64,000 nt of DNA from Pseudomonas cichorii (lineage in GTDB: Bacteria; Pseudomonadota; Gammaproteobacteria; Pseudomonadales; Pseudomonadaceae): NCBI RefSeq assembly GCF_018343775.1, contig NZ_CP074349.1, positions 4,640,001 through 4,704,000 of the forward strand, read 5' to 3'. The notes under the pieces were generated by a model. That model worked only from the letters and a program-made list of their open reading frames with translations. It made no database searches and was not told where the DNA came from. Position numbers and translations under genes: made by a program. Shown here in pieces: positions 28,913 through 37,219 of this stretch (the first letter of the stretch is position 1; each line of letters starts with the position of its first letter).

Positions 28913-28936
28913 TTCGCGAATGAATTCGCTCCTACA
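28913..28936. repeat. REP element between aauS and aauR
   Basis: One unit of the CGCGAATGAATTCGCTCCTA type is followed by a degenerate remnant (TATTCGCGAA, 28945-28954). It is unusual here because it lies inside an operon rather than after one, and may lower aauR relative to aauS or protect the aauS message. Confidence 0.7.
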
Positions 28937-28980
28937 GATGTGGGTATTCGCGAACACCTCAAAGGACCTGAGCGTTCACC

Positions 28981-30321
28981 ATGAGTAATCCTAAAATGAA
29001 CACCGACCTGACTGTACTCATCGTCGAAGACGATCCGCATGTGTTGCTCGGCTGCCAGCAGGCGCTGGCGCTGGAAGACATTACCAGCGAAGGCGTATCC
29101 AGTGCCGAAGAGGCACTGGAGCGCATCGGCGACAACTTTGCCGGAATCGTCATCAGTGACATCCGCCTGCCGGGTATCGACGGGCTGGAATTGCTGACCC
29201 GTCTCAAGGCCCGCGACAGCAGCCTGCCCGTGGTGCTGATTACCGGTCATGGCGATATCTCCATGGCGGTCAATGCCATGCGCGACGGCGCCTATGACTT
29301 CATGGAAAAACCCTTCTCGCCGGAACGGTTGGTGGATGTCGCCCGCCGCGCACTTGAACAGCGCGGGCTGGCCCGAGAAGTCTGGGCGCTGCGCAAGCAA
29401 CTGGCCGAACGCAACTCGCTGGAAGGCAAGATCATCGGGCGCTCACCGGCCATGCAGAACCTGCGGGCGCTGATCGCCAACATTGCCGACACCTCGGCCA
29501 ACGTACTGATCGAAGGCGAAACCGGCACCGGCAAGGAACTGGTCGCTCGTTGCCTGCATGACTTCAGTCGCCGCACCAAGAATCAGTTCGTAGCCTTGAA
29601 CTGCGGCGGGCTGGCAGAGAGCCTGTTCGAGTCGGAAATCTTCGGTCATGAGGCCAATGCCTTCACGGGTGCGGGCAAGCGCCGGATCGGCAAGATCGAA
29701 CATGCACACAACGGCACGCTGTTCCTCGATGAAGTGGAAAGCATGCCGATCAACCTGCAGATCAAGCTGTTGCGGGTCTTGCAGGAGCGTACTCTGGAAC
29801 GGCTGGGCTCCAACCAGAACGTCGAGGTGGATTGCCGGGTCATCGCGGCGACCAAGTCCGACCTCAATGAGCTGAGCAAAGCCAACCAGTTCCGTAGCGA
29901 CCTGTATTACCGCCTCAATGTCGTGACCCTTGAGCTGCCGCCCCTGCGCGAACGGCGCGAAGACATCCTGCAACTGTTCGAGCATTTCTTGCAGTTGTCC
30001 TCACTGCGCTTCGACCGCGAACCGCCACAACTGGACCGGCAAACGGCGTCTGTCTTGATGAGCCACGACTGGCCGGGTAACGTTCGCGAACTGCGTAACG
30101 TGGCCGAACGTTACGCGCTGGGATTGCCAGTGTTCAAGAAATCCGACCACGCCGAAAGCCAGAGCCTGGGGTTTGCCGAAGCGGTGGAAGCCTTCGAGCG
30201 CAGCCTGCTGCGCGAAGCCCTGCAACGCAGCGGCGGCAACCTCAGCCAGGCCAGTCAGGAACTGAGCATGGCCAAGACCACGCTGTTCGACAAGGTCAAG
30301 AAATACGGGCTGCAAGCCTGA
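28981..30321 (+). CDS. aauR: Sigma-54-dependent response regulator, DctD-like
   Basis: 446 residues. The N-terminal receiver domain has Asp60 in VISDIRLPG as probable phospho-acceptor and Lys near 108. The AAA+ sigma-54 activation domain (about 145-365) has Walker A GETGTGKE, Walker B GTLFLDEVE and the sigma-54 contact loop NAFTGA, where the usual first glycine is asparagine. A C-terminal Fis-type helix-turn-helix has GGNLSQASQELSMAKTTLFD. It should bind the TTCGG-N4-CCGAA sites upstream of aatJ and activate that operon. The start could also be the ATG at 28996. Confidence 0.9.
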   Translation: MSNPKMNTDLTVLIVEDDPHVLLGCQQALALEDITSEGVSSAEEALERIGDNFAGIVISDIRLPGIDGLELLTRLKARDSSLPVVLITGHGDISMAVNAMRDGAYDFMEKPFSPERLVDVARRALEQRGLAREVWALRKQLAERNSLEGKIIGRSPAMQNLRALIANIADTSANVLIEGETGTGKELVARCLHDFSRRTKNQFVALNCGGLAESLFESEIFGHEANAFTGAGKRRIGKIEHAHNGTLFLDEVESMPINLQIKLLRVLQERTLERLGSNQNVEVDCRVIAATKSDLNELSKANQFRSDLYYRLNVVTLELPPLRERREDILQLFEHFLQLSSLRFDREPPQLDRQTASVLMSHDWPGNVRELRNVAERYALGLPVFKKSDHAESQSLGFAEAVEAFERSLLREALQRSGGNLSQASQELSMAKTTLFDKVKKYGLQA

Positions 30322-30340
30322 AACCGTACGGGAAGAAATC

Positions 30341-30679
30341 GTGGATCTGTTACTCAAGGCCCTTCTGGGCGCAGCCGTTGTCGTGATCCTGGCTGCACTG
30401 GCCAAGACCCGCAATTATTACATTGCAGGCCTGGTGCCGCTGTTCCCGACCTTTGCGCTGATTGCCCACTACATCGTCGGCAAGGGCCGCTCGCTGGATG
30501 ACCTGAAAACCACCATCCTGTTCGGCATGTGGTCGATCATTCCCTACTTCGTTTACCTGGCGGCCCTGTACCTGATGGTGGACCGCTGGCGGCTGGAAGT
30601 ATCGCTGGCAATGGCCGCACTGGCCTGGCTGGTCGCCGCCAGCGTGCTGGTGACGTTATGGGTACGGTTTCACGGGTGA
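30341..30679 (+). CDS. glpM: GlpM family inner-membrane protein
   Basis: 112 residues with about four membrane helices, matching GlpM of P. aeruginosa (LLGAAVVVILAALAKTRNYY, AGLVPLFPTFALIAHYIVG). GlpM was described as a membrane protein that affects alginate production; its biochemical role is unknown. The likely start is GTG (30341), preceded by GGAAGAAATC. It lies 19 bases after aauR, away from glpFKRD. From memory the same separation by aat-aau genes occurs in P. putida. Confidence 0.85.
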   Translation: MDLLLKALLGAAVVVILAALAKTRNYYIAGLVPLFPTFALIAHYIVGKGRSLDDLKTTILFGMWSIIPYFVYLAALYLMVDRWRLEVSLAMAALAWLVAASVLVTLWVRFHG

Positions 30680-30695
30680 TGCCGCCCACAAATCC

Positions 30696-30786
30696 GTAGG
30701 ACCGAATTCATTCGGGAAGAAGCCTGCACACTAACCGCATCTTCATCGTCAGCCATACCGCTTCCCGGATGAATACGGTCCCACAC
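30696..30786. repeat. Inverted REP pair, GGACCG subtype
   Basis: A unit at 30696-30720 (GTAGGACCGAATTCATTCGG) and an opposed, diverged unit at 30761-30786 lie between the convergent glpM and gntR genes. Confidence 0.75.
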
Positions 30787-30789
30787 AAC

Positions 30790-31455
30790 CTACCGCTTCA
30801 TGCTGCGCTCGTAAGCTGCCAGAACGGTGCGCTCCGATTGCACCAGATAGGTTTCGAGCATTGCCGTCGCGTCTTCTACACGCCCCTCCTCGACGCAGCG
30901 CAGGATCGCAGCGTTCATGTCCAGATAAGGCAAGTGCAGGAATTCGGGATCGTCGAGCAGGCCGAAGGCCAGTCGCAGTTCAGCTGATATCTGCCCGTAG
31001 AACACTACCAGGCGAGGGCTGTCGGCCAGTTCGACAATGGCCCTGTGGAAGACCATGTTGGCAGTACCGACTGCCACCCAGTCTTTGGCTTCCCTGGCGC
31101 GCATCCCGGCCTCGACCGCTTCACGCATTTTCAATGCTCCGGGGTGCAGTGGAAAACCCTGGGCGATGGCCTTGCATTCGATAAAACGGCGCACGCGATA
31201 GATGTCGATGATCGACGCCATATCGGGCTCTGCAACGGTCACCCCACGATTGGGTTCGTGCTTGAGCAATCCTTCGCGGGTCAGGACCCTGAACGCTTCT
31301 CTCAAGGTATTACGGGAAATCTGCAAGCTCTCGGCCAGTGCTGCTTCGGACAGGCGTTGACCGGGCACCAGCTCACCTTCAACCAGCATTCGGCGGATTT
31401 CCTGGGTAATGGTTTCTCCCAACGTGCGAGGAAGGGAGGGAGAAGCGTCGTTCAT
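30790..31455 (-). CDS. GntR-family regulator (FCD domain) of the Pxp-like cluster
   Basis: 221 residues. The N-terminal winged helix has LSEAALAESLQISRNTLREA and LTREGLLKHEPNRGV. The C-terminal all-helical FCD domain has RVRRFIECKAIAQGF, NMVFHRAIVELADS and HLPYLDMNAAIL, with histidines that usually bind a metal next to a small carboxylate. The start MNDASPSLP at 31455 was chosen over 38 codons of unlikely upstream extension. It is divergent from the transporter that heads the lactam cluster, so it probably controls it. ATTGTTCAACAAT in the divergent region is a plausible operator. Confidence 0.87.
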   Translation of the reverse strand: MNDASPSLPRTLGETITQEIRRMLVEGELVPGQRLSEAALAESLQISRNTLREAFRVLTREGLLKHEPNRGVTVAEPDMASIIDIYRVRRFIECKAIAQGFPLHPGALKMREAVEAGMRAREAKDWVAVGTANMVFHRAIVELADSPRLVVFYGQISAELRLAFGLLDDPEFLHLPYLDMNAAILRCVEEGRVEDATAMLETYLVQSERTVLAAYERSMKR

Positions 31456-31601
31456 GAGCAATCCAGAATGAGAAAAACCGGCAGATGTTCCCTGAGAGCT
31501 TAGTGCGTGGCAAGGCATAAGCGCGCCGCGTGCTTCATTAAGTAGCGTACCTGAGTGAAAGGGTAACAATATGGTGCAAATCGCTCACTCAAGAAGATAT
31601 G

Positions 31602-31614
31602 ATTGTTCAACAAT
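31602..31614 (+). promoter_or_regulatory. Candidate GntR operator
   Basis: ATTGTTCAACAAT is a perfect 6-1-6 inverted repeat of the TTGT/ACAA kind favoured by FadR-subfamily GntR proteins. It lies between the divergent gntR gene and the sigma-54 promoter of the transporter gene. Confidence 0.5.
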
Positions 31615-31656
31615 ACATCCTTGATATACCTACATAGCAACGCTATTGAATGAAGC

Positions 31657-31673
31657 TTGGCACGCTCATTGCT
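31657..31673 (+). promoter_or_regulatory. Sigma-54 promoter of the Pxp-like cluster
   Basis: TTGGCACGCTCATTGCT matches the sigma-54 consensus at the -24 GG and -12 GC elements (ten bases apart) and differs little from the aat promoter. It ends 34 bases before the GTG start of the transporter gene. No AauR-type TTCGG-N4-CCGAA site was found upstream, so the activator is unknown. Confidence 0.8.
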
Positions 31674-31707
31674 CAAGCAAGGTACCACTCACTGTAGGAA
31701 TCATGCC

Positions 31708-32940
31708 GTGACACAGACCACCAAAGAGTTTACAAAAGCGCGGCGCGCATCTTTGATCGCCGCCATTTTCATGATGGCCACGTCAGCTATCGGGCCAGGC
31801 TTCCTGACCCAGACGGCTACGTTCACCGCAACTCTGGGCGCTGCGTTTGCCTTCGGCATCCTGGCCTCGATCCTGATCGACTTTGTCGTTCAACTGAACG
31901 TCTGGCGAATCGTGACACTGACCAAAATGCGCGCAGCCGATCTGGCCAACGCTGCCATTCCGGGGAGCGGGTACCTGCTGTCGGTACTGGTGATCTGCGG
32001 TGGTCTGGTTTTCATGCTGGGTAACATTGCCGGTGCGGGCCTGGGTCTGAATGCCTTGACCGGTCTTGATCCCAAATGGGGCGGATTGTTGAGCGCCATG
32101 CTCGCCATCGCGATCTTCTCGTCCCATCGGGCGGGCGTTGCCATGGACCGCATCATGATCGTGCTGGGGCTACTGAAAGTGGGCCTGATCCTTTTCGCAG
32201 CCTTCGCAACCCATCCACCGCTGGGCGAAGCACTGCGTCAAACGGTATTGCCTGATCTGATCGACTTCGCCTCCATCACCACCATCGTCGGTGGCACTGT
32301 CGGCGGCTACATCACCTATGCCGGTGCTCACCGTCTGCTCGATCGCGGCACCGTGGGTGTGGAAAATATTGAAGCGGTATCCAAGGCTGCGCTGACGGGC
32401 ATTCTGGTCACCGGTGTTGCCCGTTACATCCTGTTTCTCGCTATCCTCGGGGTAGTCGCCAGCGGCGTCGTGATCGACGTGTCGGGCAAAGGCGCAAACC
32501 CTGCTGCCCAGGCGTTCCATGCGGCTGCAGGCGATATCGGCATGATGATGTTCGGTCTGGTGCTGTGGGCCGCCGGTATCAGCAGTGTGATTGGCGCGTC
32601 TTATACGACGATGTCCTTCACCACCGTGTTCTCGAAACGCATTACTGAGCGTGTCCGTAACCTGGCCACCGTCGGTTTCATTGTCATCACGCTGTCGGTG
32701 TATATGGTGCTGGGCAAACCACCGGCAGCGCTGCTGATATTCGCGGGTGGTTTCAACGGCCTGATTCTGCCGCTGGGCCTGAGCATATTCATGTACGTGG
32801 GCTGGCGCCGTTCGGACCTGATGGACGGCTATCACTACCCTCGCTGGCTGCTGGTACTGGGCGTGCTGACCTGTCTGCTGTCGTGGTTCATGGCCTACAA
32901 GTCCGCAGGTGCCATCTTTGCCTTCATCGGCGCGGCCTGA
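31708..32940 (+). CDS. NRAMP-fold transporter lacking the canonical metal motifs
   Basis: 410 residues with about 11 membrane helices, the type annotated as divalent metal transporter next to 5-oxoprolinase genes (YcsG-like). In helix 1 the usual DPGN after GPGFL is absent: the sequence reads GPGFLTQTATFTATLG. The MPH motif of helix 6 is replaced by TYAGAHRLLD. These are the residues that hold Mn/Fe in true NRAMPs, so a metal substrate is doubtful. With pxpA 20 bases downstream, uptake of the cluster's organic substrate (such as 5-oxoproline) is a reasonable inference. The GTG start at 31708 has TAGGAA upstream and an in-frame 17-codon extension is rejected. Confidence 0.8.
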   Translation: MTQTTKEFTKARRASLIAAIFMMATSAIGPGFLTQTATFTATLGAAFAFGILASILIDFVVQLNVWRIVTLTKMRAADLANAAIPGSGYLLSVLVICGGLVFMLGNIAGAGLGLNALTGLDPKWGGLLSAMLAIAIFSSHRAGVAMDRIMIVLGLLKVGLILFAAFATHPPLGEALRQTVLPDLIDFASITTIVGGTVGGYITYAGAHRLLDRGTVGVENIEAVSKAALTGILVTGVARYILFLAILGVVASGVVIDVSGKGANPAAQAFHAAAGDIGMMMFGLVLWAAGISSVIGASYTTMSFTTVFSKRITERVRNLATVGFIVITLSVYMVLGKPPAALLIFAGGFNGLILPLGLSIFMYVGWRRSDLMDGYHYPRWLLVLGVLTCLLSWFMAYKSAGAIFAFIGAA

Positions 32941-32960
32941 TTTCAACGGAGATAATTTAG

Positions 32961-33719
32961 ATGCGTGCAATTGACCTCAACAGCGACCTGGGCGAAAGCT
33001 TCGGCGCATGGAGCATGGGCGACGATGCGGCGGTTCTCGAAATCGTCAGCAGCGCCAACGTCGCCTGCGGCTTTCACGCCGGTGACCCGGCCGGAATCCT
33101 GCGAACCCTGGAAGCAGCAGCGGCCCGTGGCGTTGCCATCGGTGCCCATGTGGCCTACCCGGATCTGGTGGGTTTCGGGCGACGCAACATGGACGTACCT
33201 TCCGATCAGTTGACCGCCGATGTGATTTATCAGATCGGCGCATTGCAGGGCCTGGCCCGCAGCGTCGGCACCCGGGTGAGCTATGTCAAACCCCATGGCG
33301 CGCTGTACAACACCATTGCCGGCGATCAACGTCAGGCGGCGGCGGTTATCCAGGCGTTGCTGCGCATCGATCCACAGTTGAAGCTGGTGTGCCTGGCCAA
33401 TTCGCCCCTGATCGGCTGGGCCACTGAGGCCGGCCTGTCCTGTGTCGCCGAGGCCTTTGCCGACCGTGCCTATACCGCCGAGGGCACGCTGGTGTCGCGC
33501 TCGAAGCCGGGAGCCGTGCTGCACGACCCTGAATTGATCGCCCAGCGCATGTTGCGTCTGGTACGCGATGGGGTCATCGAGGCCGAGAACGGCAGCCTGA
33601 TCAATCTGCAAGCGGATTCGATCTGTGTACACGGCGACAACCAGGACGCGGTCGCTATCGCCCGCAACCTGAAAAACTGCCTGCTTGAAGCAGGCATCAC
33701 CATCCGCGCATTTACCTGA
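32961..33719 (+). CDS. pxpA: LamB/YcsF family protein, 5-oxoprolinase subunit A-like
   Basis: 252 residues. The family signature is intact: [50 protein letters not shown] and a C-terminal ICVHGDN. In E. coli and B. subtilis PxpA works with PxpB and PxpC to open 5-oxoproline (pyroglutamate) to glutamate using ATP. PxpA is taken to contain the active ring-opening site, in a glycoside hydrolase/deacetylase-like barrel. It follows the transporter by 20 bases and precedes the fused PxpB-PxpC gene by eight, so the operon is tight. A related amide or lactam remains possible as substrate. Confidence 0.88.
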   Translation: MRAIDLNSDLGESFGAWSMGDDAAVLEIVSSANVACGFHAGDPAGILRTLEAAAARGVAIGAHVAYPDLVGFGRRNMDVPSDQLTADVIYQIGALQGLARSVGTRVSYVKPHGALYNTIAGDQRQAAAVIQALLRIDPQLKLVCLANSPLIGWATEAGLSCVAEAFADRAYTAEGTLVSRSKPGAVLHDPELIAQRMLRLVRDGVIEAENGSLINLQADSICVHGDNQDAVAIARNLKNCLLEAGITIRAFT

Positions 33720-33727
33720 GGTGGATC

Positions 33728-35332
33728 ATGCGTTTCTATCCGGTCAGCCTGGACGCGCTCCTGGTTGAGTTGGCGAATCTGGACGAGACTCTCGCCCTGT
33801 TCGACTCGCTACAGCAGGAGCCCATTGTCGGCGTGGAAGAAATCATTCCCGCCGCACGCACTGTACTCGTGAGCTTTCGTCCCGCATCCATCAACCGTGA
33901 GGTACTGGCAGCAAGGATCGCTTCACGCAATGTCCACGGCAAGGTTCGCGAAGCCGGCAAGCTGGTCGAGATTCCCGTGCATTACAACGGCGAAGATCTG
34001 GCCGATGTGGCCCGTGAACTGGACATCAGCGTCGAGGAAGTGATCAAGCGCCACACCGGCAGCGATTACGATGTGGCCTTCTGCGGCTTTGCGCCGGGTT
34101 TTGCCTACCTGAGCGGCGGTGCCGGTTTCCAGGTGCCACGCCGCAGTACGCCTCGCACCCGCATTCCGGCAGGTGCCGTGGCGCTGGCGGGGGGCTTCAG
34201 CGGAGTCTACCCACAGGCCAGCCCTGGCGGCTGGCAGATCATTGGCGTTACCGAATCGAAAATGTGGGACCTGGGACGGGATGAACCGGCCTTGTTGCAG
34301 CCGGGCTATCGCGTACGTTTTTGCGATGCAGGCCCACTGCCTGTCACCCGTGTTTCGGTGGCTGCGCCAAGCCGTCCGGCAGCGTCACCCGTTACAGGAG
34401 ACGCTCTGGAAATTCTCTCGCCCGGCCTGCAGACCCTGTTTCAGGACCTGGGTCGCCATGGCCGCGCCGGCCAGGGCGTATCGGCATCCGGCACCATGGA
34501 CCGGGGATCGCTGCGCGCTGCCAACCGTGCAGTGGGTAACGATCCGGCAAGCGCCTGCCTGGAAATCCTCATGGGTGGCCTGAGCTTTATCAGTCATGGC
34601 CCGTCAGTGATTGCTATCACCGGCGCCACCGCTGCGATAGAAGTGCATACCGCTGAAGGTCAATTGCTGCGCCCCGCGCTCTACACGCCGTTTGCCTTGC
34701 AGGACGGTGATCGGGTCAGCATCGACGCGCCTACTGCGGGGCTGCGCAACTATCTGGCGATTCGTGGCGGCTTTACCCATGAACCGGTGCTGGGCAGCCT
34801 GTCCACCGACACCCTGGCTCAGGTCGGCCCTGCGCCTCTGGCGACAGGTGATCGTATCGGCTTCAAACAAAGAGTCGGCGGGCCTGCGGTATCGGTAACC
34901 GAGCAACCGGTATTCGACATGCCACGCGCTGATCAGGTCATCACTCTGGATGTGGTCATGGGGCCACGTAGCGACTGGTTCACGCCAGAAGCTCAGGCGC
35001 TGCTGGCCGAACAGACATGGAAAGTGACACCACAGTCGAACCGTATCGGCATTCGACTGGCGGGCGATCAGTCACTGGTACGTGTCATCGAAGGTGAGTT
35101 GCCCAGCGAAGGCACCACCGTTGGCGCAATCCAGGTTCCGCCCAGTGGCCAGCCGGTGCTGTTCCTGGCCGATCACCCGCTGACCGGTGGCTACCCGGTT
35201 ATCGGCGTGGTTGCACCTTATCACCTGGACCTGGCCGGTCAGATTCCGGTCAATTCCCGTATTCGCTTCAAGCCGCTGGGTGCCTTTGAGCCCGTGCGTC
35301 CTGCCCTTTCAGACGAGACAAAAAACCAATGA
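33728..35332 (+). CDS. Fused PxpB-PxpC (KipI-KipA), carboxyltransferase-like protein
   Basis: 534 residues joining two normally separate subunits. KipI/PxpB spans about 1-215 ([45 protein letters not shown]). KipA/PxpC spans about 230-520 ([50 protein letters not shown]). The same two domains form the carboxyltransferase half of urea carboxylase and allophanate-type enzymes. Here the next gene, overlapping by four bases, is a biotin carboxylase with a biotin domain, so this fusion may act as its carboxyltransferase rather than as plain PxpBC. No gap or frameshift is seen at the junction. Confidence 0.88.
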   Translation: MRFYPVSLDALLVELANLDETLALFDSLQQEPIVGVEEIIPAARTVLVSFRPASINREVLAARIASRNVHGKVREAGKLVEIPVHYNGEDLADVARELDISVEEVIKRHTGSDYDVAFCGFAPGFAYLSGGAGFQVPRRSTPRTRIPAGAVALAGGFSGVYPQASPGGWQIIGVTESKMWDLGRDEPALLQPGYRVRFCDAGPLPVTRVSVAAPSRPAASPVTGDALEILSPGLQTLFQDLGRHGRAGQGVSASGTMDRGSLRAANRAVGNDPASACLEILMGGLSFISHGPSVIAITGATAAIEVHTAEGQLLRPALYTPFALQDGDRVSIDAPTAGLRNYLAIRGGFTHEPVLGSLSTDTLAQVGPAPLATGDRIGFKQRVGGPAVSVTEQPVFDMPRADQVITLDVVMGPRSDWFTPEAQALLAEQTWKVTPQSNRIGIRLAGDQSLVRVIEGELPSEGTTVGAIQVPPSGQPVLFLADHPLTGGYPVIGVVAPYHLDLAGQIPVNSRIRFKPLGAFEPVRPALSDETKNQ

Positions 35333-37068
35333 AAAAGGTTCTGATTGCCAACCGTGGCGAAATTGCCGTCCGTATCGCCCGAGCCTGCCGTGACTATGGC
35401 ATTGCCTCGGTGGCGGTGTATGCCGATGCCGATATCGATGCGTTGCATGTGCGCCAGGCCGACGAAGCCTATGCGCTGAACGGCGAGCGGCCTGCCGATA
35501 GCTACCTGAACATCGAAAAGCTGCTGGCCGTCGCAGCTCGCGCCGGTGCCGACGCCGTTCACCCCGGTTATGGCTTTCTCTCGGAACGTGCCGAATTCGC
35601 CCGCGCAGTGATCGATGCAGGCCTGACCTGGATCGGCCCGGATCCGAGCACAATCGATGCCTTGGGCGACAAGGTCCAGGCCCGAAAAATTGCCCTTAAG
35701 GTCGGTGCACCACTGGTGGCCGGTACCGAAGACCCGGTGAACGACGCCAGCGAAGTGGTCGCCTTTGCCGAGCAGCATGGTTTGCCGATTGCTATCAAGG
35801 CAGCGTTCGGTGGCGGTGGTCGCGGCCTGAAAGTGGCCTGGAAGCTCGAAGAAGTCAGCGAGCTGTACGAGTCGGCAGTGCGTGAAGCTGTCACGGCATT
35901 CGGTCGTGGCGAGTGCTTTGTCGAGCGTTTCCTGGACCGCCCTCGGCATATCGAGGCGCAGATCATCGCCGACCGTCATGGCCGGGTCGTTGTGGTGGGC
36001 ACTCGTGACTGCTCGCTGCAGCGCCGCAATCAGAAACTGATCGAAGAAGCACCGGCGCCTTATCTCGACGAGGCCTTGCGTCAGCGTATTCACGATTCGG
36101 CACGGGATATCTGTGCCGAAGCCGGTTATGTCGGCGCAGGCACAGTGGAATTCCTGCTCAGTGCCGATGGCACCTTGTCGTTTCTTGAGGTCAACACCCG
36201 CTTGCAGGTGGAACATCCGGTTACCGAAGAAACCAGCGGGATCGATCTGGTCATCGAGCAGTTGCGGGTTGCCGAAGGCCTGCCACTGTCGTTCGAGGGC
36301 ACGCCGACGCCTCGCGGTCACAGCTTTGAGTTCCGTATCAACGCCGAAGACGCTGGCAATGGTTTCCTGCCAACGCCCGGCCTCATCGAGCGGTTCCAGG
36401 TGCCGTCCGGTCCGGGTGTGAGGCTGGACACCGGCGTGATCGAAGGCTCGCGAGTGTCACCGAACTTCGACTCGATGATCGCCAAGCTGATCGTCACAGG
36501 TGCCACTCGTGAGCAGGCCATTCGCCGTGCCCGCCGTGCCCTGGCCGAGTTCAACGTGGACGGTGTGGCGACGGTGCTGCCGTTCCATCGTGCCGTGATG
36601 GACCATGACGACTTCACCGCCGCCAATACGTTCGCCGTGCATACCCGCTGGATCGAGACTGACTTTGCCGAAAAAGTGACCATCGCTCCGCGCAGTGCCG
36701 CACCGGCCGATGCTGGCGTGCTACGCACCTTCGTCGAGATCGACGGCAAGCGTCACGAACTGGGCCTGCCAGCAGCACTTCTGCGTGGCGTCAGTCTGAA
36801 CGCGGCAGCCCCCGGCACTGAAAGTGTGGCGGCTGCCGAAGCACAGGACCCGCAAGCGGTCGTTACTCCGGTCGCAGGCAATCTGCATGCCTGGGTCGTC
36901 GCTGATGGCGAGTCCGTACAGGCCGGGCAAGTTATTGCGGTGATGGAAGCAATGAAGATGGAAACGTCGATTCTGGCGCCGTGTGCCGGTCAATTGCAGA
37001 TCACCCAACAACCCGGGAGTTACTTTGAAGCCAAGTCCAGAATTGGGCGTATAGAAACAACACGCTGA
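35329..37068 (+). CDS. Biotin carboxylase with C-terminal biotinyl domain (AccC-BCCP type)
   Basis: 579 residues. The biotin carboxylase domain (about 1-450) has [20 protein letters not shown], the glycine-rich ATP loop [31 protein letters not shown] and [17 protein letters not shown]. The biotinyl domain (about 500-579) carries [10 protein letters not shown] with the biotin attachment site Lys543. This is the domain set of urea carboxylase or 3-methylcrotonyl-CoA carboxylase alpha subunits. No acyl-CoA carboxyltransferase is present, only the KipI-KipA fusion with which it overlaps by four bases. Housekeeping AccC lacks a fused biotin domain, so this is a dedicated catabolic enzyme. Confidence 0.9.
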   Translation: MKKVLIANRGEIAVRIARACRDYGIASVAVYADADIDALHVRQADEAYALNGERPADSYLNIEKLLAVAARAGADAVHPGYGFLSERAEFARAVIDAGLTWIGPDPSTIDALGDKVQARKIALKVGAPLVAGTEDPVNDASEVVAFAEQHGLPIAIKAAFGGGGRGLKVAWKLEEVSELYESAVREAVTAFGRGECFVERFLDRPRHIEAQIIADRHGRVVVVGTRDCSLQRRNQKLIEEAPAPYLDEALRQRIHDSARDICAEAGYVGAGTVEFLLSADGTLSFLEVNTRLQVEHPVTEETSGIDLVIEQLRVAEGLPLSFEGTPTPRGHSFEFRINAEDAGNGFLPTPGLIERFQVPSGPGVRLDTGVIEGSRVSPNFDSMIAKLIVTGATREQAIRRARRALAEFNVDGVATVLPFHRAVMDHDDFTAANTFAVHTRWIETDFAEKVTIAPRSAAPADAGVLRTFVEIDGKRHELGLPAALLRGVSLNAAAPGTESVAAAEAQDPQAVVTPVAGNLHAWVVADGESVQAGQVIAVMEAMKMETSILAPCAGQLQITQQPGSYFEAKSRIGRIETTR

Positions 37069-37219
37069 TTCAATAGTTTTTCTGCTGGCATGTTACGCAC
37101 AACCGGGTATTTCCCCGGTTGCTGCGTGCTGCCCACAGGAAATGTTCCAGGCAATGTTGCACTCCTTATAAAAACAAACCGTATCGATTAAATCTGCCAT
37201 GACTCGGAGCCTAACGAAA

